Part shown: piece after piece, positions 20,591 through 29,760 of the stretch
Numbering within the stretch: position 1 is the first letter of the stretch
How the letters are laid out: the number at the start of each line of letters is the position of its first letter
Origin: CAVRIA01 sp963721115
GTDB taxonomy: Bacteria; Desulfobacterota; Binatia; HRBIN30; CADEER01
Length of the DNA: 64,000 nt
NCBI GenBank assembly: GCA_963721115.1
Contig: CAVRIA010000017.1
Span: 62,001-126,000 of the forward strand
Reading direction: 5' to 3'
The notes under the pieces: generated by a model
Databases searched by the model: none
Seen by the model: the letters and a program-made list of their open reading frames with translations, nothing else
Told to the model about the DNA's origin: nothing
Translations under genes and position numbers: made by a program

Positions 20591-21306
20591 CGCCCGTTCT
20601 CCACGACGCCGTCGAGATGGTCGACGCGGCTCAGCGCCGCCGCCGTCCACTCGCCGCCGCGCCGCGCGACCACGTGGATCGATCCGAGCTCGATGCCGAG
20701 GTGCCCGCGCCGCGCGGGGCCGAGCCGCAGGAGCTCGTCGAGGATGACCGCGATCACCCCTTTGTGCAGCACCATCAGCACGCCGCGCGGCGACGGATCG
20801 CTCAGCACCTCGGCGAGGCCCGCGACGACGCGGGTGCGAAAGGCCGGCCGCGACTCGCCCTCGGGGTAGCGGAAGGACTCGCCGTACGACTGCCAGGCGC
20901 GGAAGTCGTCGGGGTCGCGCATCGCGATCTCCTCGCGCGTCCACCCCTCCCAGCGGCCGAAGTCGACCTCGTCGAACGCCGCCACCGCCGTGACCGCCGC
21001 AGCGCCGCCGGCGATCAGCTCGGCGCCGCGCCGGGAACGCCGCAGGCGGCTGCTGAACACCGCGTCGAAGCGCTCGCCGGCGAGGGCGGCGCGGACGCGC
21101 CTCATCTGCGCCTCGCCGTCGCTGCTCAACGCCACGTCCGTGCGGCCGTAGTAGCGGACGCTCGACTGCCCGAGCGTCTCACCGTGACGCACCAGCGTGA
21201 GCGACAGAGCGCCATCGCGGTTCGCACGCGACGGGGTCGGGACGGCGCGCGACCCGTGCCGCTCGCCGCGCCCGGGGTCGCGGCTCGTGTCGCCACTCTC
21301 CTTCAC
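20587..21306 (-). CDS. Histidine phosphatase family protein (phosphoglycerate mutase-like)
   Basis: A 239-residue protein with the phosphohistidine motif LVRHGET, then YYGRTDVALSSDGEAQMRRV, SSRLRRSRRGAELIAG and VDFGRWEGWTREEI. The second catalytic His is in VLHKGVIAVI. These match cobalamin phosphatase CobC/GpmB-type acid phosphatases. The GTG at 21306 is chosen because it overlaps the MFS stop (GTGA) and no later in-frame start precedes the motif; it leaves about 35 extra N-terminal residues. It is the middle gene of a coupled MFS-phosphatase-fusion operon. The substrate is a phosphorylated small molecule, unspecified. Confidence 0.87.
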   Translation of the reverse strand: MKESGDTSRDPGRGERHGSRAVPTPSRANRDGALSLTLVRHGETLGQSSVRYYGRTDVALSSDGEAQMRRVRAALAGERFDAVFSSRLRRSRRGAELIAGGAAAVTAVAAFDEVDFGRWEGWTREEIAMRDPDDFRAWQSYGESFRYPEGESRPAFRTRVVAGLAEVLSDPSPRGVLMVLHKGVIAVILDELLRLGPARRGHLGIELGSIHVVARRGGEWTAAALSRVDHLDGVVENGR

Positions 21307-22547
21307 GACGCGGGGCTCTCCCCTCCGCGCAGCGGCGGCGCGGTGCCGAGCAGCTCTCCCCCGGCGTCGTTGCGCACCGCGACCCCGGCGCTGAGGCCGA
21401 TGAACAGCGCCATGACCGCGAGCAGCGCCGCGATCACCACGCCCAGGCAGAGGAGGGCGTAGCGGAGGTCGCCGGCGTTCTGCGCCCACTCGACCAGCCA
21501 GACGGCAGAGGAGCCGACGCCGAAGGTGAGAATGAACTTCACGCCGTAGCCGGTCGCCCTCCAGCGCGGCGGAGTCAGACGGGCGAACAGGCTGTTCTCG
21601 ATCGGCTGCATGCCGATGCTGAAGAAGACGAAGACGGCGGCGCTGGCGATCAGCGGGACGCCGCCGAGAGCGGTCATCGCCAGCAGCGCGGGAAGGCTGA
21701 AGGCGTGAAAGAGGAGGTAGAGCCAGCGCAGGTCGTAGCGGTCGGCGAGGATGCCGCCGACGTACTGGCCACCGATGCCGAACAGGTAGACCAGCGAGGT
21801 CGTCGCTCCGAACCCGAGCAGCGAGACACGCTCGGCGAAGTAGGCAGGCTGCAGCAGGGTATTCCCGCGATAGCTGATGCCCGCCAGCATCGCCGACACG
21901 CAGAGGAGGCCGAAGAGCAGCTTGTCGCCGTGCCGGGTGGCGGTGACGGGAAGATGCGGGCGGCGCTCGGCCGCGCGCGGGCGCTCGTCGATCGGCAGGA
22001 AGGCGCACGCGGCGGCGAGGATGCAGAGGCTGAGGCCGGTCGCGTAGAACGCTCCCTGCCAGCCCCGCGCCTCGCAGAGCGCGGCGACGATCACCGGCGT
22101 CGACGCGATCGCCACGCTGCCGAAGATGCCGTTGACGCCGAGGGCGCGGCCGCGCGCCGTGACGGTGCGCGAGATCAGGCTCATGCCGGCCGGATGGTAG
22201 ACGCTGGCGAAGCCGCCGATCCCGGCCAGGCAGATGATGAGAGCGGTGCCCGACGTCGACTCGGCGGCGGCCAGGGCACAGACGCCCATGCCCGCCAGCG
22301 ATCCGATCAACAGCACGCGCACGCCGATGCGGTCCGCCAGAAGGCCGGCGGGCAGCGCCCCGAGCCCGAAGAGCAGATAGCCGAAGAAGCTCCAGCTCAG
22401 CACCTGGCCGAGGGGGAACCCCGTCTCCCGCGCCAGGGCCACGGCGAGCGTCGGGTACATGAGCTCGGCGAAGTGGGTGCTGAAGTGGCCGATGCCGGTC
22501 AGGAGGACCACATTGCGCTCGTTCTCCAGCTCCGACAGCTGCGGCAT
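21303..22547 (-). CDS. Major facilitator superfamily transporter
   Basis: A 414-residue protein with about 12 hydrophobic spans. Its start, NVVLLTGIGHFSTHFAELMY, resembles Fsr (fosmidomycin resistance)-type MFS carriers. The motif-A loop is seen as GLLADRIGVRVLL in the first half and GILADRYDLRWLY in the second. ATG 22547 is chosen over the upstream in-frame ATG at 22583 because family homology begins there. It is the first gene of a minus-strand operon with overlapping stop/start codons into the phosphatase and the aminotransferase fusion. It may import the substrate or export the product of those enzymes (inference). Confidence 0.9.
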   Translation of the reverse strand: MPQLSELENERNVVLLTGIGHFSTHFAELMYPTLAVALARETGFPLGQVLSWSFFGYLLFGLGALPAGLLADRIGVRVLLIGSLAGMGVCALAAAESTSGTALIICLAGIGGFASVYHPAGMSLISRTVTARGRALGVNGIFGSVAIASTPVIVAALCEARGWQGAFYATGLSLCILAAACAFLPIDERPRAAERRPHLPVTATRHGDKLLFGLLCVSAMLAGISYRGNTLLQPAYFAERVSLLGFGATTSLVYLFGIGGQYVGGILADRYDLRWLYLLFHAFSLPALLAMTALGGVPLIASAAVFVFFSIGMQPIENSLFARLTPPRWRATGYGVKFILTFGVGSSAVWLVEWAQNAGDLRYALLCLGVVIAALLAVMALFIGLSAGVAVRNDAGGELLGTAPPLRGGESPAS

Positions 22548-22607
22548 CGCGGAGGGAAGGTACCCGACCCCCGGGGGTGTCACAAGCGGGGATCGGGGGG
22601 GACTTTC

Positions 22608-23747
22608 TCAAGCGCGCTCGCGCCGCGGCGGCAGCTCGTCGGTGTCGGCGGCGGGCGCGGAGGCCGCATCGCGGGTGCGGCCGCGCCGCCGCGTCCGGCG
22701 CGGTGGCGGGTCGTCCTCGACCGTGCGGTTGATCGCCTGGCGCTCCTCGCGGTTCATGCCGATGGCGGTGAGGACGCGGGCTCCCTGCAGGGAGGCGCCG
22801 TTGAGATGCGCCTTGTAGATGTAGGCCCCGTCGAGGTGCACGCCGCCCAGGTCCGCCCCCTCCAGAAAAGCGCCGCCGAGGTAGGCGCCCTCGAGGTGCG
22901 CGCCGCCCAGGTCGGCGCCTTCGAGGTGCGCCTCGACCAGGTACGCCGACTCGAGGTGCGCCTCGCGCAGGTCGGCCTTGCGCAGGTTCGCCTCGACGAG
23001 ATCGGCGCCGCTCAGGTGCGCCTCGCGCAGGTCGGCCCGATCGAGCCGTGCGCCCTGCATGCCGGCGTCCTCGAGGTGCGCCTCGATCAGATGGGCGCCT
23101 TCCAGGTGGACGTCGCTGAGATCGGCGCCGCGCAGGTCGGTGCGGCGCAGGTCGAGGTGCTGGCCCTCGCGCTCGTGGGCACGGACCCGCCTGCCGAGGA
23201 CGGTGAGAACCGCCTGGATGTCGGTGGCCGGATGCGCCGCGCGCTCGCGGTCGTCGTGCCATGCGGCGCGCTCGCGAACGTAGGCGCACAGCACCTCGAC
23301 GATCGGCCAGTGGTCGGTCTCCGACTCGCGCGCGATCCGCTCCATGGCGTAGATGGCACCAATGCGCACCTCGAGGCGGTCGCTGGCGAGCTGCTCGACG
23401 GCGCGGTTGAAGCGCTCCGTGCACTGGCCGTCGTGCACCGCCTGGATCAGCTTCTGGGTCGCCGCCACCGTGAGCTGGCTGGCCGCGATCTGGCGCCAGA
23501 CGAGGGCGAGGATGACCAGCAGCAGCCCGGCGCCGACCAGCAGGCCCCAAGTCTGGCGCAGGGCATTCTCGATCAGCAGGGCCTGCACGGGAGATTGGAT
23601 GGCGTGCGACCGCGACGCCTGCCACTCGGGAAGCCTCCACAGGGCGGCGCCGATCAGGCAGCCGGCGAGCAGGACGACCCCCCAGCGACCGACGGCCACC
23701 AGGAAATTCGCTGCCGCGCCGGCGCGGCGCCCCTCCGTCGTGACCAT
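22608..23747 (-). CDS. Membrane-anchored pentapeptide-repeat protein, His-rich
   Basis: A 379-residue protein. Two transmembrane helices (about 15-40 and 65-85) are followed by a helical region (RFNRAVEQLASDRLEVRIGA, YAMERIARESETDHWPIVEV) seen in many membrane pentapeptide proteins. A right-handed beta-helix made of A(D/H/N)LxxA pentapeptides covers about residues 195-325, and the tail is Arg/Pro-rich. The coils are unusually rich in His just before the central Leu (AHLEGAHLIEAHLEDA). The function of this class is not established. It is 6 nt downstream of the TPR gene, so the two form an operon. Confidence 0.88.
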   Translation of the reverse strand: MVTTEGRRAGAAANFLVAVGRWGVVLLAGCLIGAALWRLPEWQASRSHAIQSPVQALLIENALRQTWGLLVGAGLLLVILALVWRQIAASQLTVAATQKLIQAVHDGQCTERFNRAVEQLASDRLEVRIGAIYAMERIARESETDHWPIVEVLCAYVRERAAWHDDRERAAHPATDIQAVLTVLGRRVRAHEREGQHLDLRRTDLRGADLSDVHLEGAHLIEAHLEDAGMQGARLDRADLREAHLSGADLVEANLRKADLREAHLESAYLVEAHLEGADLGGAHLEGAYLGGAFLEGADLGGVHLDGAYIYKAHLNGASLQGARVLTAIGMNREERQAINRTVEDDPPPRRTRRRGRTRDAASAPAADTDELPPRRERA

Positions 23748-23753
23748 GGCGCG

Positions 23754-24473
23754 TCAGTGAAGGTTCGCCGCGCGAGCCGGCGGGCGCCGCCGGGCGCGCG
23801 GGCGGCTGGCGCGAATCGCGGCGGCTCGCGCCTCCAGCGGCGCCGCCGCCTCCTCGCCTTTCGTCTTTCGCAACAGGGCGGCGTAGTTGCCCAGGCTGCC
23901 GGCGAAGTCGGGGTGCTCGGGGCCGAGCACCCTCTCCTTGAGGGCGACCATGCGCCGGTAGAGAGGCTCCGCGTCGCCGTAACGACCCTGAGCGAGGTAG
24001 ATGGCCACCAGGTTGGTCAGAAGGGAGAGCGTAGCGGTATCGCCGCCGCCGTCCGATTCGTCCGCGATCTCGAGGCCGCGGCGGCACAGCGGCTCGGCCG
24101 CCTCGTACAGCCCCTGCGCGCGGTAGACGAGGGCGAGCCCGTTGAGCGGGCGCGCGAGAGCGGGATCGCGGGGACCGAGACCGGCCTCGGCGACGGCGAT
24201 GGAGCGCCGGTAGACCGGCTCGGCTTCCGTGTAGCGGGCCTGCGCGCGCAGGATCTCGGCCAGGTTGGCGAGGGCATCGGCGAGACGCGGGCTGTCCTCT
24301 CCCCCGGACTCCGCCTCGCGAACGGCCGCCGTGAGGAGCTTCTCGGCATCCCCGTAGCGGCCCTGCCGGAACGCCAGCTCGCTCTCGTCCATGAACAAGC
24401 CCTCGTCCTCTTCGCGCCCGGCGCGGCCGCCGAACCAGCGCATCCAGAACCTCCCCCTCCTCTCCTGACTCAT
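23754..24473 (-). CDS. Tetratricopeptide repeat protein
   Basis: A 239-residue soluble protein with about four kinesin-light-chain-like TPRs: LAFRQGRYGDAEKLL, LAEILRAQARYTEAEPVYRR, LALVYRAQGLYEAAEPLCRR and LVAIYLAQGRYGDAEPLYRR, followed by HPDFAGSLGNYAALLRKTKG. The tail is basic and Pro/Arg-rich. There is no signal peptide, so it probably acts as a cytoplasmic scaffold. The short spacing to the pentapeptide gene suggests they work together. The partner is unknown. Confidence 0.88.
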   Translation of the reverse strand: MSQERRGRFWMRWFGGRAGREEDEGLFMDESELAFRQGRYGDAEKLLTAAVREAESGGEDSPRLADALANLAEILRAQARYTEAEPVYRRSIAVAEAGLGPRDPALARPLNGLALVYRAQGLYEAAEPLCRRGLEIADESDGGGDTATLSLLTNLVAIYLAQGRYGDAEPLYRRMVALKERVLGPEHPDFAGSLGNYAALLRKTKGEEAAAPLEARAAAIRASRPRARRRPPARAANLH

Positions 24474-24657
24474 CGGGAGTCCACTCCTGTTCCTTCCTCC
24501 TGTGCGGATCGATTGTGTCTGCTGCCGAAGCGGCGCGGTTCGGGTCGAGAGGGAAGAGAGGCCTTGTCCCCCATGGCCGCGAACGCGGCCCTAATCCATC
24601 GCGTATTTTGACCCGATTGCTATGTCAAGATGAATATGAAGAACCCGCGCACGGCCA

Positions 24658-24683
24658 ATGCGATGTCGCATGCGGCATCGCAT
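24658..24683. repeat. Short palindrome in intergenic region
   Basis: ATGCGATG (24658-24665) pairs with CATCGCAT (24676-24683). The loop itself contains the palindrome GCATGC. It could be an operator or part of the neighbouring repeat element. Confidence 0.5.
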
Positions 24684-24710
24684 CAGAACGGTTGGCCTCT
24701 GTCTCCCGTT

Positions 24711-24800
24711 GTGGTGCGGGCCTCCGGCCTGCACAGCGGCCCAGCGGGTCGCTGATCTCCTCCCCACACCAACCCCGTGCAGGCGAGACGCCCGCACCAC
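24711..24800. repeat. Imperfect 24-bp inverted repeat (REP-like)
   Basis: The left arm at 24711-24734 begins GTGGTGCGGGC and ends GCCTGCAC. The right arm at 24777-24800 is its reverse complement except for the central five bases. The spacer is 42 nt. The arm also carries an internal GCAGGCGAGACGCCCGC-type palindrome. The form resembles mobile extragenic palindromes seen in many genomes. Confidence 0.65.
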
Positions 24801-24942
24801 AACAACGGCAGGAAACCCGGCGGCGCTCCCAGAAGCATCCTCCGTGCAATAGGGCACGACGATTCCGAAGCGAGATGCTCGAGCCTTGCCGCGCCGCCGT
24901 GCGCCGCCGTAGAGTGCGTGCGCAGATCGAGGAGGGAAGCCG

Positions 24943-26155
24943 ATGCCGTTGCCGCTGGAGGGATACCGTGTGATCGACTGGACGATCTGGCAGCAGGGCC
25001 CGGTCTGCTCGGCGATGCTCGGCGACATGGGCGCCGAGGTGATCAAGATCGAGGAACGGATCGGCGGCGATCCGGGCCGCGGCATGATCAAGATGAGCGG
25101 CGTCGACCTCGGCGACCGGCCGAACTTCTACTTCGAGGCCAACAACCGCAACAAGAAGAGCCTGACGCTCGATCTGAAGAAGCCGGCGGCGAAGCGAGAT
25201 CGTCTACCGGCTGATCGAGAAGTCCGACGTCTTCGTGCAGAACTTCCGCAAGGGCGTGGCGGGGCGGCTCGGGCTCGACTACGCCACCTTGCGCAAGCAC
25301 AACGACAAGCTCATCTACGCCAACGCGACCGGCTACGGACCGGAGGGCGCCGAGAGCGGCGACCCGTCGTTCGACCAGCTCGGCCTGGCGCGCTCCGGCA
25401 TCATGTTGGCCGCGGGAGAGCCGGACATGCCGCCGCTGGCGATCGCCGGCGGCATCGCCGACCAGATGGGGGCGATCATGCTCGCCTACGGCGTCACGAC
25501 CGCGCTGCTGGCACGCGAGCGCTTCGGTATCGGGCAGGAGGTCGACGCGTCGCACCTCGGCAGCATGACGATGCTGCAGGGGCTCAGCGTCGCGGCGCGC
25601 CTGATGATGGGCTTTGCCATCCCGCGCATGCCGCGCAAGTACCAGGCCAATCCGCTCTGGAACCACTACCGCTGCCAGGATGACAAGTGGATCTGTCTCG
25701 GCATGCTGCAGCCGGATCGCTACTGGGCGGACTTCTGCCGCGTCCTCGGACGGCCGGAGCTGGGCGCCGACGAGCGCTTCGCCAACCTGCGGGCGAGAGC
25801 GGCAAACGCCGGCGCCGCGATCGAGATCCTCGACGAGGTCTTCGCGAGCAAGCCGCGCGACGCGTGGATGCGCCTCCTGCGCGAGGGCGGCGACTTCATC
25901 TTCTGCCAGGTGAACAGCGTCGACGACCTGCCCGACGATCCGCAGGTGAAGGCGAACGACTACGTCATCGACTTCGACCACCCCCGCTACGGGACCACCC
26001 AGGTGGTCGGGCTTCCGGTCCGCCTGCGCCAGACGCCCGGTTCGGTGCGCCTGCCGGCGCCGGAGTTCGGCGAGCACAGCGAGCAGATCCTGATCGATCT
26101 GCTCGGCTACAGCTGGGAGCAGGTGGCGGCGCTGCGCGACCAGGAAGTGATCTGA
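24943..26155 (+). CDS. CaiB/BaiF-family (class III) CoA transferase (frame interrupted once)
   Basis: About 403 residues after repair. Class III CoA transferases move CoA between acids by an aspartyl-CoA intermediate. Family features are GYRVIDWTIWQQGPVCSAML, LGDMGAEVIKIE, the segment RNKKSLTLDLKKP, DVFVQNFRKGVAGRLGLDY, YANATGYGPEG, FDQLGLARSG, GGIADQMGAIMLAYG and QEVDASHLGSM. The frame breaks at about 25189-25195, where one extra base separates two well-conserved halves. There is a good ribosome-binding site (GAGGAGGGAAG) before the ATG. It stands alone between intergenic regions. The substrate could be a carnitine-like, bile-acid-like or aromatic CoA ester and is not predictable. Confidence 0.9.
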
Positions 26156-26281
26156 GCGCGAACGGAGGGGAGGCGGTCGCTCGACTGACGCGCGGCGCTT
26201 CGCTACTTACTTTGCGCCGACGAGAATTCTCATCACGAAATTCCCTCTGTTGGATTTCATTCGGCCCGGGAGGAGGAAAAC

Positions 26282-26572
26282 GTGAAAGTGGCCTACAAGA
26301 CAGTTCTGGTTTTCGCGATGGCGATGGCGTTCGCGCCGGCGGGGCAAGCCGTGGCGCAGAACGCCGTACAGATGGGAACGCCGACGGTGCTCAACAGCGC
26401 CTGCGATCTCGCCAAGGCGATGACGAGCAAGCTGCTCGGCGCCGGCCCGATGAAGAGGGAGGCCGCCGAGAAGATGTGCCGTACTCTGCAGCCGCACATG
26501 AGCGACAAGGACGCGGCGGAGTTCATGCGCTGCTGCATGAACCAGCTGGCGGCCAAAGGCGACAAGACCTGA
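26282..26572 (+). CDS. Small secreted Cys-containing protein, function unknown
   Basis: A 96-residue protein starting with GTG at 26282, supported by a GGGAGGAGG ribosome-binding site. It has a signal peptide (about residues 1-25, YKTVLVFAMAMAFAPAGQAV). The mature part of about 70 residues is predicted helical with four cysteines (SACDLAK, EKMCRTL, MRCCMNQ). I do not recognise the family. It may be a small periplasmic metal- or redox-responsive protein, which is a guess from composition. It is followed 70 nt later by glpD. Confidence 0.7.
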   Translation: MKVAYKTVLVFAMAMAFAPAGQAVAQNAVQMGTPTVLNSACDLAKAMTSKLLGAGPMKREAAEKMCRTLQPHMSDKDAAEFMRCCMNQLAAKGDKT

Positions 26573-26642
26573 GCGATCTGAACGCTCCCCAACGCCGCTT
26601 CGTTGACAAACTCGACGCTGCGCGGGAGATTGGTTGGCTGTC

Positions 26643-28339
26643 ATGTCCCGGCTCGCCGAGCTCTCTTCGCAGACCCGCACCAGGAACCTCCGGCGCCTGG
26701 CCGACGAGACCTTCGACGTGCTGATCATCGGCGGCGGGATCACCGGTGCCGGGGTGGCGCGCGACGCGGCGCTGCGCGGGCTGTCGGTCGGGTTGATCGA
26801 GCGCCGCGACTTCGCCAGCGGCACCAGCAGCCGTTCCTCCAAGCTCGTGCACGGCGGCCTGCGTTACCTGCAGCAGGGCGACGTCGGCCTGGTTCGCGAG
26901 GCGGCGACCGAGCGCTACGCGCTGCGCAAGCTGGCGCCGCACCTGGCCCGCCCGCGGCAGATGCTGGTCCCGGTCAGCAGCCGCGGCGGCTACGCCAAGA
27001 TCAGCGTCGGGCTGTGGACCTACGATCGGCTCGCCGGCGTCTCGGACGAAGAGCGCTACCGCATGCTGTCGAAGGAGGAGACGATCGCCCTGGAGCCGGT
27101 GCTGCGCCCGGACCACGTGTACGGAGCGGGGCTCTACTACGAGTACCTGACCGACGATGCGCGCCTGGTCATGGAGGTCGCGAAGTCGGCCGCCGGTCTC
27201 GGCGCGGTGGTCGCCAATCACGCCGAGGCGACCGGCTTCGTGTTCGAGGACGGGCGCGTGTCGGGGGTCTCGGTGCGCGACAACATCGACGGCAACGAGT
27301 TGGTGGCGCGGGGCCGCGTGTTGATCAACGCCGCCGGCCCATGGGTCGACCTGGTGCGCCTGCTGAGCGAGCAGGGGGAACAGCCGCGGCTGCGCCTGAC
27401 CAAGGGCATCCACGTCGGCGTTCGCATCCGAGCGCCTCGGCCTGTCGCACATCGTCGTCATGATCGGCGCGCGACAAGCGCGGCGTCTTCGCCATCCCGC
27501 GCGGCGACGTCACCTATCTCGGGACGACCGACACCGATTACCCGCAGGCGGAAGACGACCCGTTCATCACGTTCGACGACATCGAGTACCTGCTCGACGC
27601 CGCCAAGCGCACGTTCGCCGTCGAACCGCTGGAGATCGACGACATCGTCAGCGCCTGGGCCGGGCTGCGGCCCCTTCTCCATCAGGAAGGGAAGAAGCCG
27701 TCCGAGCTGTCGCGCAAGGACGAGATCATGTCGAGCTCGACCGGTCTGGTCTCGATCGCCGGAGGCAAGCTCACCACCTTCCGGCGCATGTCGGAGCGCG
27801 TCGTCGACATCGCCTGCGAGCGCCTGCGCGAGCAGGGGCGCGAGCAGCCGCAGCGGGTAGGCGAGAGCGATCAGGTGACGCTGAGCGGCGGCGACACCGG
27901 CGACGACGTCGCGGCCTACGCGCTCAAGCTGTCGCGCAAGTGGCCCGAGGTCGGCGGCGACGTCGTCGATCGGCTGGTCGCCCTGTACGGCAGCAACGCC
28001 GAGCGCATGGTCGAGGCGATGGGCGCCGATCCCGTTCTCGCCGAGCGCTTCGCCCCCGGTCCGCCGGTGACGCGCGGCGAGGTGCAGTATGCCGTGCGCG
28101 AGGAGATGGCGCTGACGCTGGAGGATTTCCTCGAGCGGCGCGGCCGCCTGATGCTGTGGGATCCGGGCAACGGCCTGGCGGTGGCGGAGGGAGTGGCGCG
28201 GGTGATGGGGAACGCGCTCGGCTGGAGCGCCGAGCGGGTTCGGCGCGAGGTGGCGGAGTATCGTGACCACGTGGAATCGGTGAAGAGCTTCCAGGGCGCC
28301 GAGCCGGAAGCCGAGGCCGCCCAGGCCGCGCATGGGTGA
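26643..28339 (+). CDS. glpD: Glycerol-3-phosphate dehydrogenase, FAD-dependent (frame interrupted)
   Basis: GlpD oxidises sn-glycerol-3-phosphate to DHAP at the membrane and passes electrons to quinone. The repaired product is 564 residues. It has the FAD dinucleotide motif FDVLIIGGGITGAGVARDAA (from residue 24), SSRSSKLVHGGLRYL, YLTDDARLVMEVAKSA, INAAGPWVDLV, LTKGIHV, IPRGDVTYLGTTDTDY and GGKLTTFRRMSE, then the C-terminal DAO_C-type helical domain (VQYAVREEMALTLEDFLERR). Breaks at 27417-27420 and 27466-27469 are extra third-position bases. It overlaps the next gene by 8 nt, and glpK follows, so this is a glycerol phosphate operon. Confidence 0.93.
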
Positions 28340-29756
28340 GGGCGGCAACCGGCGCGTCCGCGACGACCTGTGCCGCCTCTTGGGCCGCGAGCGCGTCAGC
28401 TGGACCGAGGAGGCACTCGCCACTCACGCGCGCGACACCTGGTTCCTGTCCGTTCTGCGCGCCGAGCGCGGCATCCTGGTCGACCGCCCCGCCTGCGTCG
28501 TCACTCCGGAGGACACCGCCGAGGTCGCCGCGGTGCTCGCCTACGCCAGCCGAGAGCGGGTCCCGGTCGTGCCCTTCGGCGGCGGCTCCGGCGTCTGCGG
28601 AGGCGTCCTGCCGGGACCGGGGACGCTGGTCATCGACCTGCGGCGCATGGACCGCCTCCTGGAGCTGAACGAGACGGCGCTGAGCGCGCGCGTGCAGGCG
28701 GGAATGATCGGCAGCGTCCTCGAAGAGGGGCTGAACGCGCGCGGTTACTCGATGGGAAACTTCCCCCAGTCGATCGAGCTCTCGACCGTCGGCGGCTGGG
28801 TGGCGACCCGCGCCGCCGGCCAGTTCTCGACCCGCTACGGCTCGATCGAGGACATCCTGCTCGGGCTGGAGGTCGTCCTGCCCGACGGTCGCATCGCGCG
28901 CGTGAAGGCGACCCCGCGCCGCTCGGCCGGACCCGACCTGCGCCACCTCTTCCTCGGCTCGGAAGGAACCCTGGGCGTGGTCACCGAGGTCACCTTCCGC
29001 GTCTTTCCTCTGCCCGAGAGCCGCAAGATGCTGTGTTACGCGTTCGCCGACTTCGATTCCGGCCTGGAGGCGATCCGCACCGTCCTGCGGGCGGGGTGGA
29101 AGCCGCCGGTGCTGCGTCTCTACGACGGCGCCGAGACGGCGCGCCACTTCGGGCAATGGGCCAACGACGACGCGTGCTTTCTGCTCGTCCTCTCGGAGGG
29201 GCCCGTCGCGCTGACCGCCGTCGAGGCCGAGGCGTGCCACGGCGCGTGCACCGCCATGGGCGGCACCGCCGTCGGCGAGCAGCCGGTGCAGCACTGGCTC
29301 GCCGAGCGCAACCACGTTCCCAGCTTCGAGTCGTTCATCGACAAGGGCCTCGTCCTCGACACCATCGAGGTGGCGGCGGGCTGGGACCACATCCACGATC
29401 TCTACCGCGAGGTGGTGGCGGCGGTTCGCACCGTCGCCGACGTCCTCGTCGTCTCCGGCCACAGCTCGCACAGCTACCCGCAGGGAACGAACATCTACTT
29501 CACCTTCGTCGCCCGCCCGCAGGACGCCGCGAACGCCGAGGCGACCTACCTCGCCTGCTGGGAGCAGACGATGCAGGCGACGCTGCGCTGCGGCGGCAGC
29601 ATCGCCCATCACCACGGCATCGGTCGCGTGCGCTCGCGCTGGATGGCCGCCGAGCACGGCGAGGAGGGGTTGAGCGTCCTGCGCGCCATCAAGGGCGCGC
29701 TCGATCCGCACGGCATCATGAACCCCGGCGTCCTGCTGGACGAACCGAAAGACTGA
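28332..29756 (+). CDS. FAD-binding oxidase homologous to alkyldihydroxyacetonephosphate synthase
   Basis: A 474-residue VAO/PCMH-fold flavoprotein. The FAD domain has VPVVPFGGGSGVCGG (about 77-91) and PGTLVIDLRRMDRLLEL. It also has the alkyl-DHAP-synthase-like segment SIELSTVGGWVATRAAGQFS (about 147-166), then YGSIEDILLGLEVVLPDG and FLGSEGTLGVVTEVTFRVFP. The C-terminal His motif AHHHGIGRVRSRWM is near residue 425. The ELSTVGGW segment and the HHHGIG triad match AGPS, which exchanges acyl for alkyl on DHAP to start ether lipids. A D-lactate or 2-hydroxyacid dehydrogenase role is the alternative. Its place between glpD and glpK, which make DHAP and G3P, supports the AGPS reading. Confidence 0.85.
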   Translation: MGEGGNRRVRDDLCRLLGRERVSWTEEALATHARDTWFLSVLRAERGILVDRPACVVTPEDTAEVAAVLAYASRERVPVVPFGGGSGVCGGVLPGPGTLVIDLRRMDRLLELNETALSARVQAGMIGSVLEEGLNARGYSMGNFPQSIELSTVGGWVATRAAGQFSTRYGSIEDILLGLEVVLPDGRIARVKATPRRSAGPDLRHLFLGSEGTLGVVTEVTFRVFPLPESRKMLCYAFADFDSGLEAIRTVLRAGWKPPVLRLYDGAETARHFGQWANDDACFLLVLSEGPVALTAVEAEACHGACTAMGGTAVGEQPVQHWLAERNHVPSFESFIDKGLVLDTIEVAAGWDHIHDLYREVVAAVRTVADVLVVSGHSSHSYPQGTNIYFTFVARPQDAANAEATYLACWEQTMQATLRCGGSIAHHHGIGRVRSRWMAAEHGEEGLSVLRAIKGALDPHGIMNPGVLLDEPKD

Positions 29757-29760
29757 CGGC

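Larger units (their letters stand above)
24474..24942. other. Intergenic region with inverted repeats, no gene seen
   Basis: A 469-nt spacer between the TPR gene and the divergent CoA-transferase gene. It holds two palindromic structures, described separately (24658-24683 and 24711-24800). I find no convincing coding frame or RNA gene. The promoters of both flanking genes must lie here. Confidence 0.5.

Noticed and set aside
20587..24087. Very long minus-strand open frame (over 1100 codons)
   Set aside because: Only its 3' part (20587-21306) encodes a recognisable protein. The rest is Arg/Pro/Gly-rich sequence antisense or out of frame to the MFS, pentapeptide and TPR genes, as expected in GC-rich DNA.
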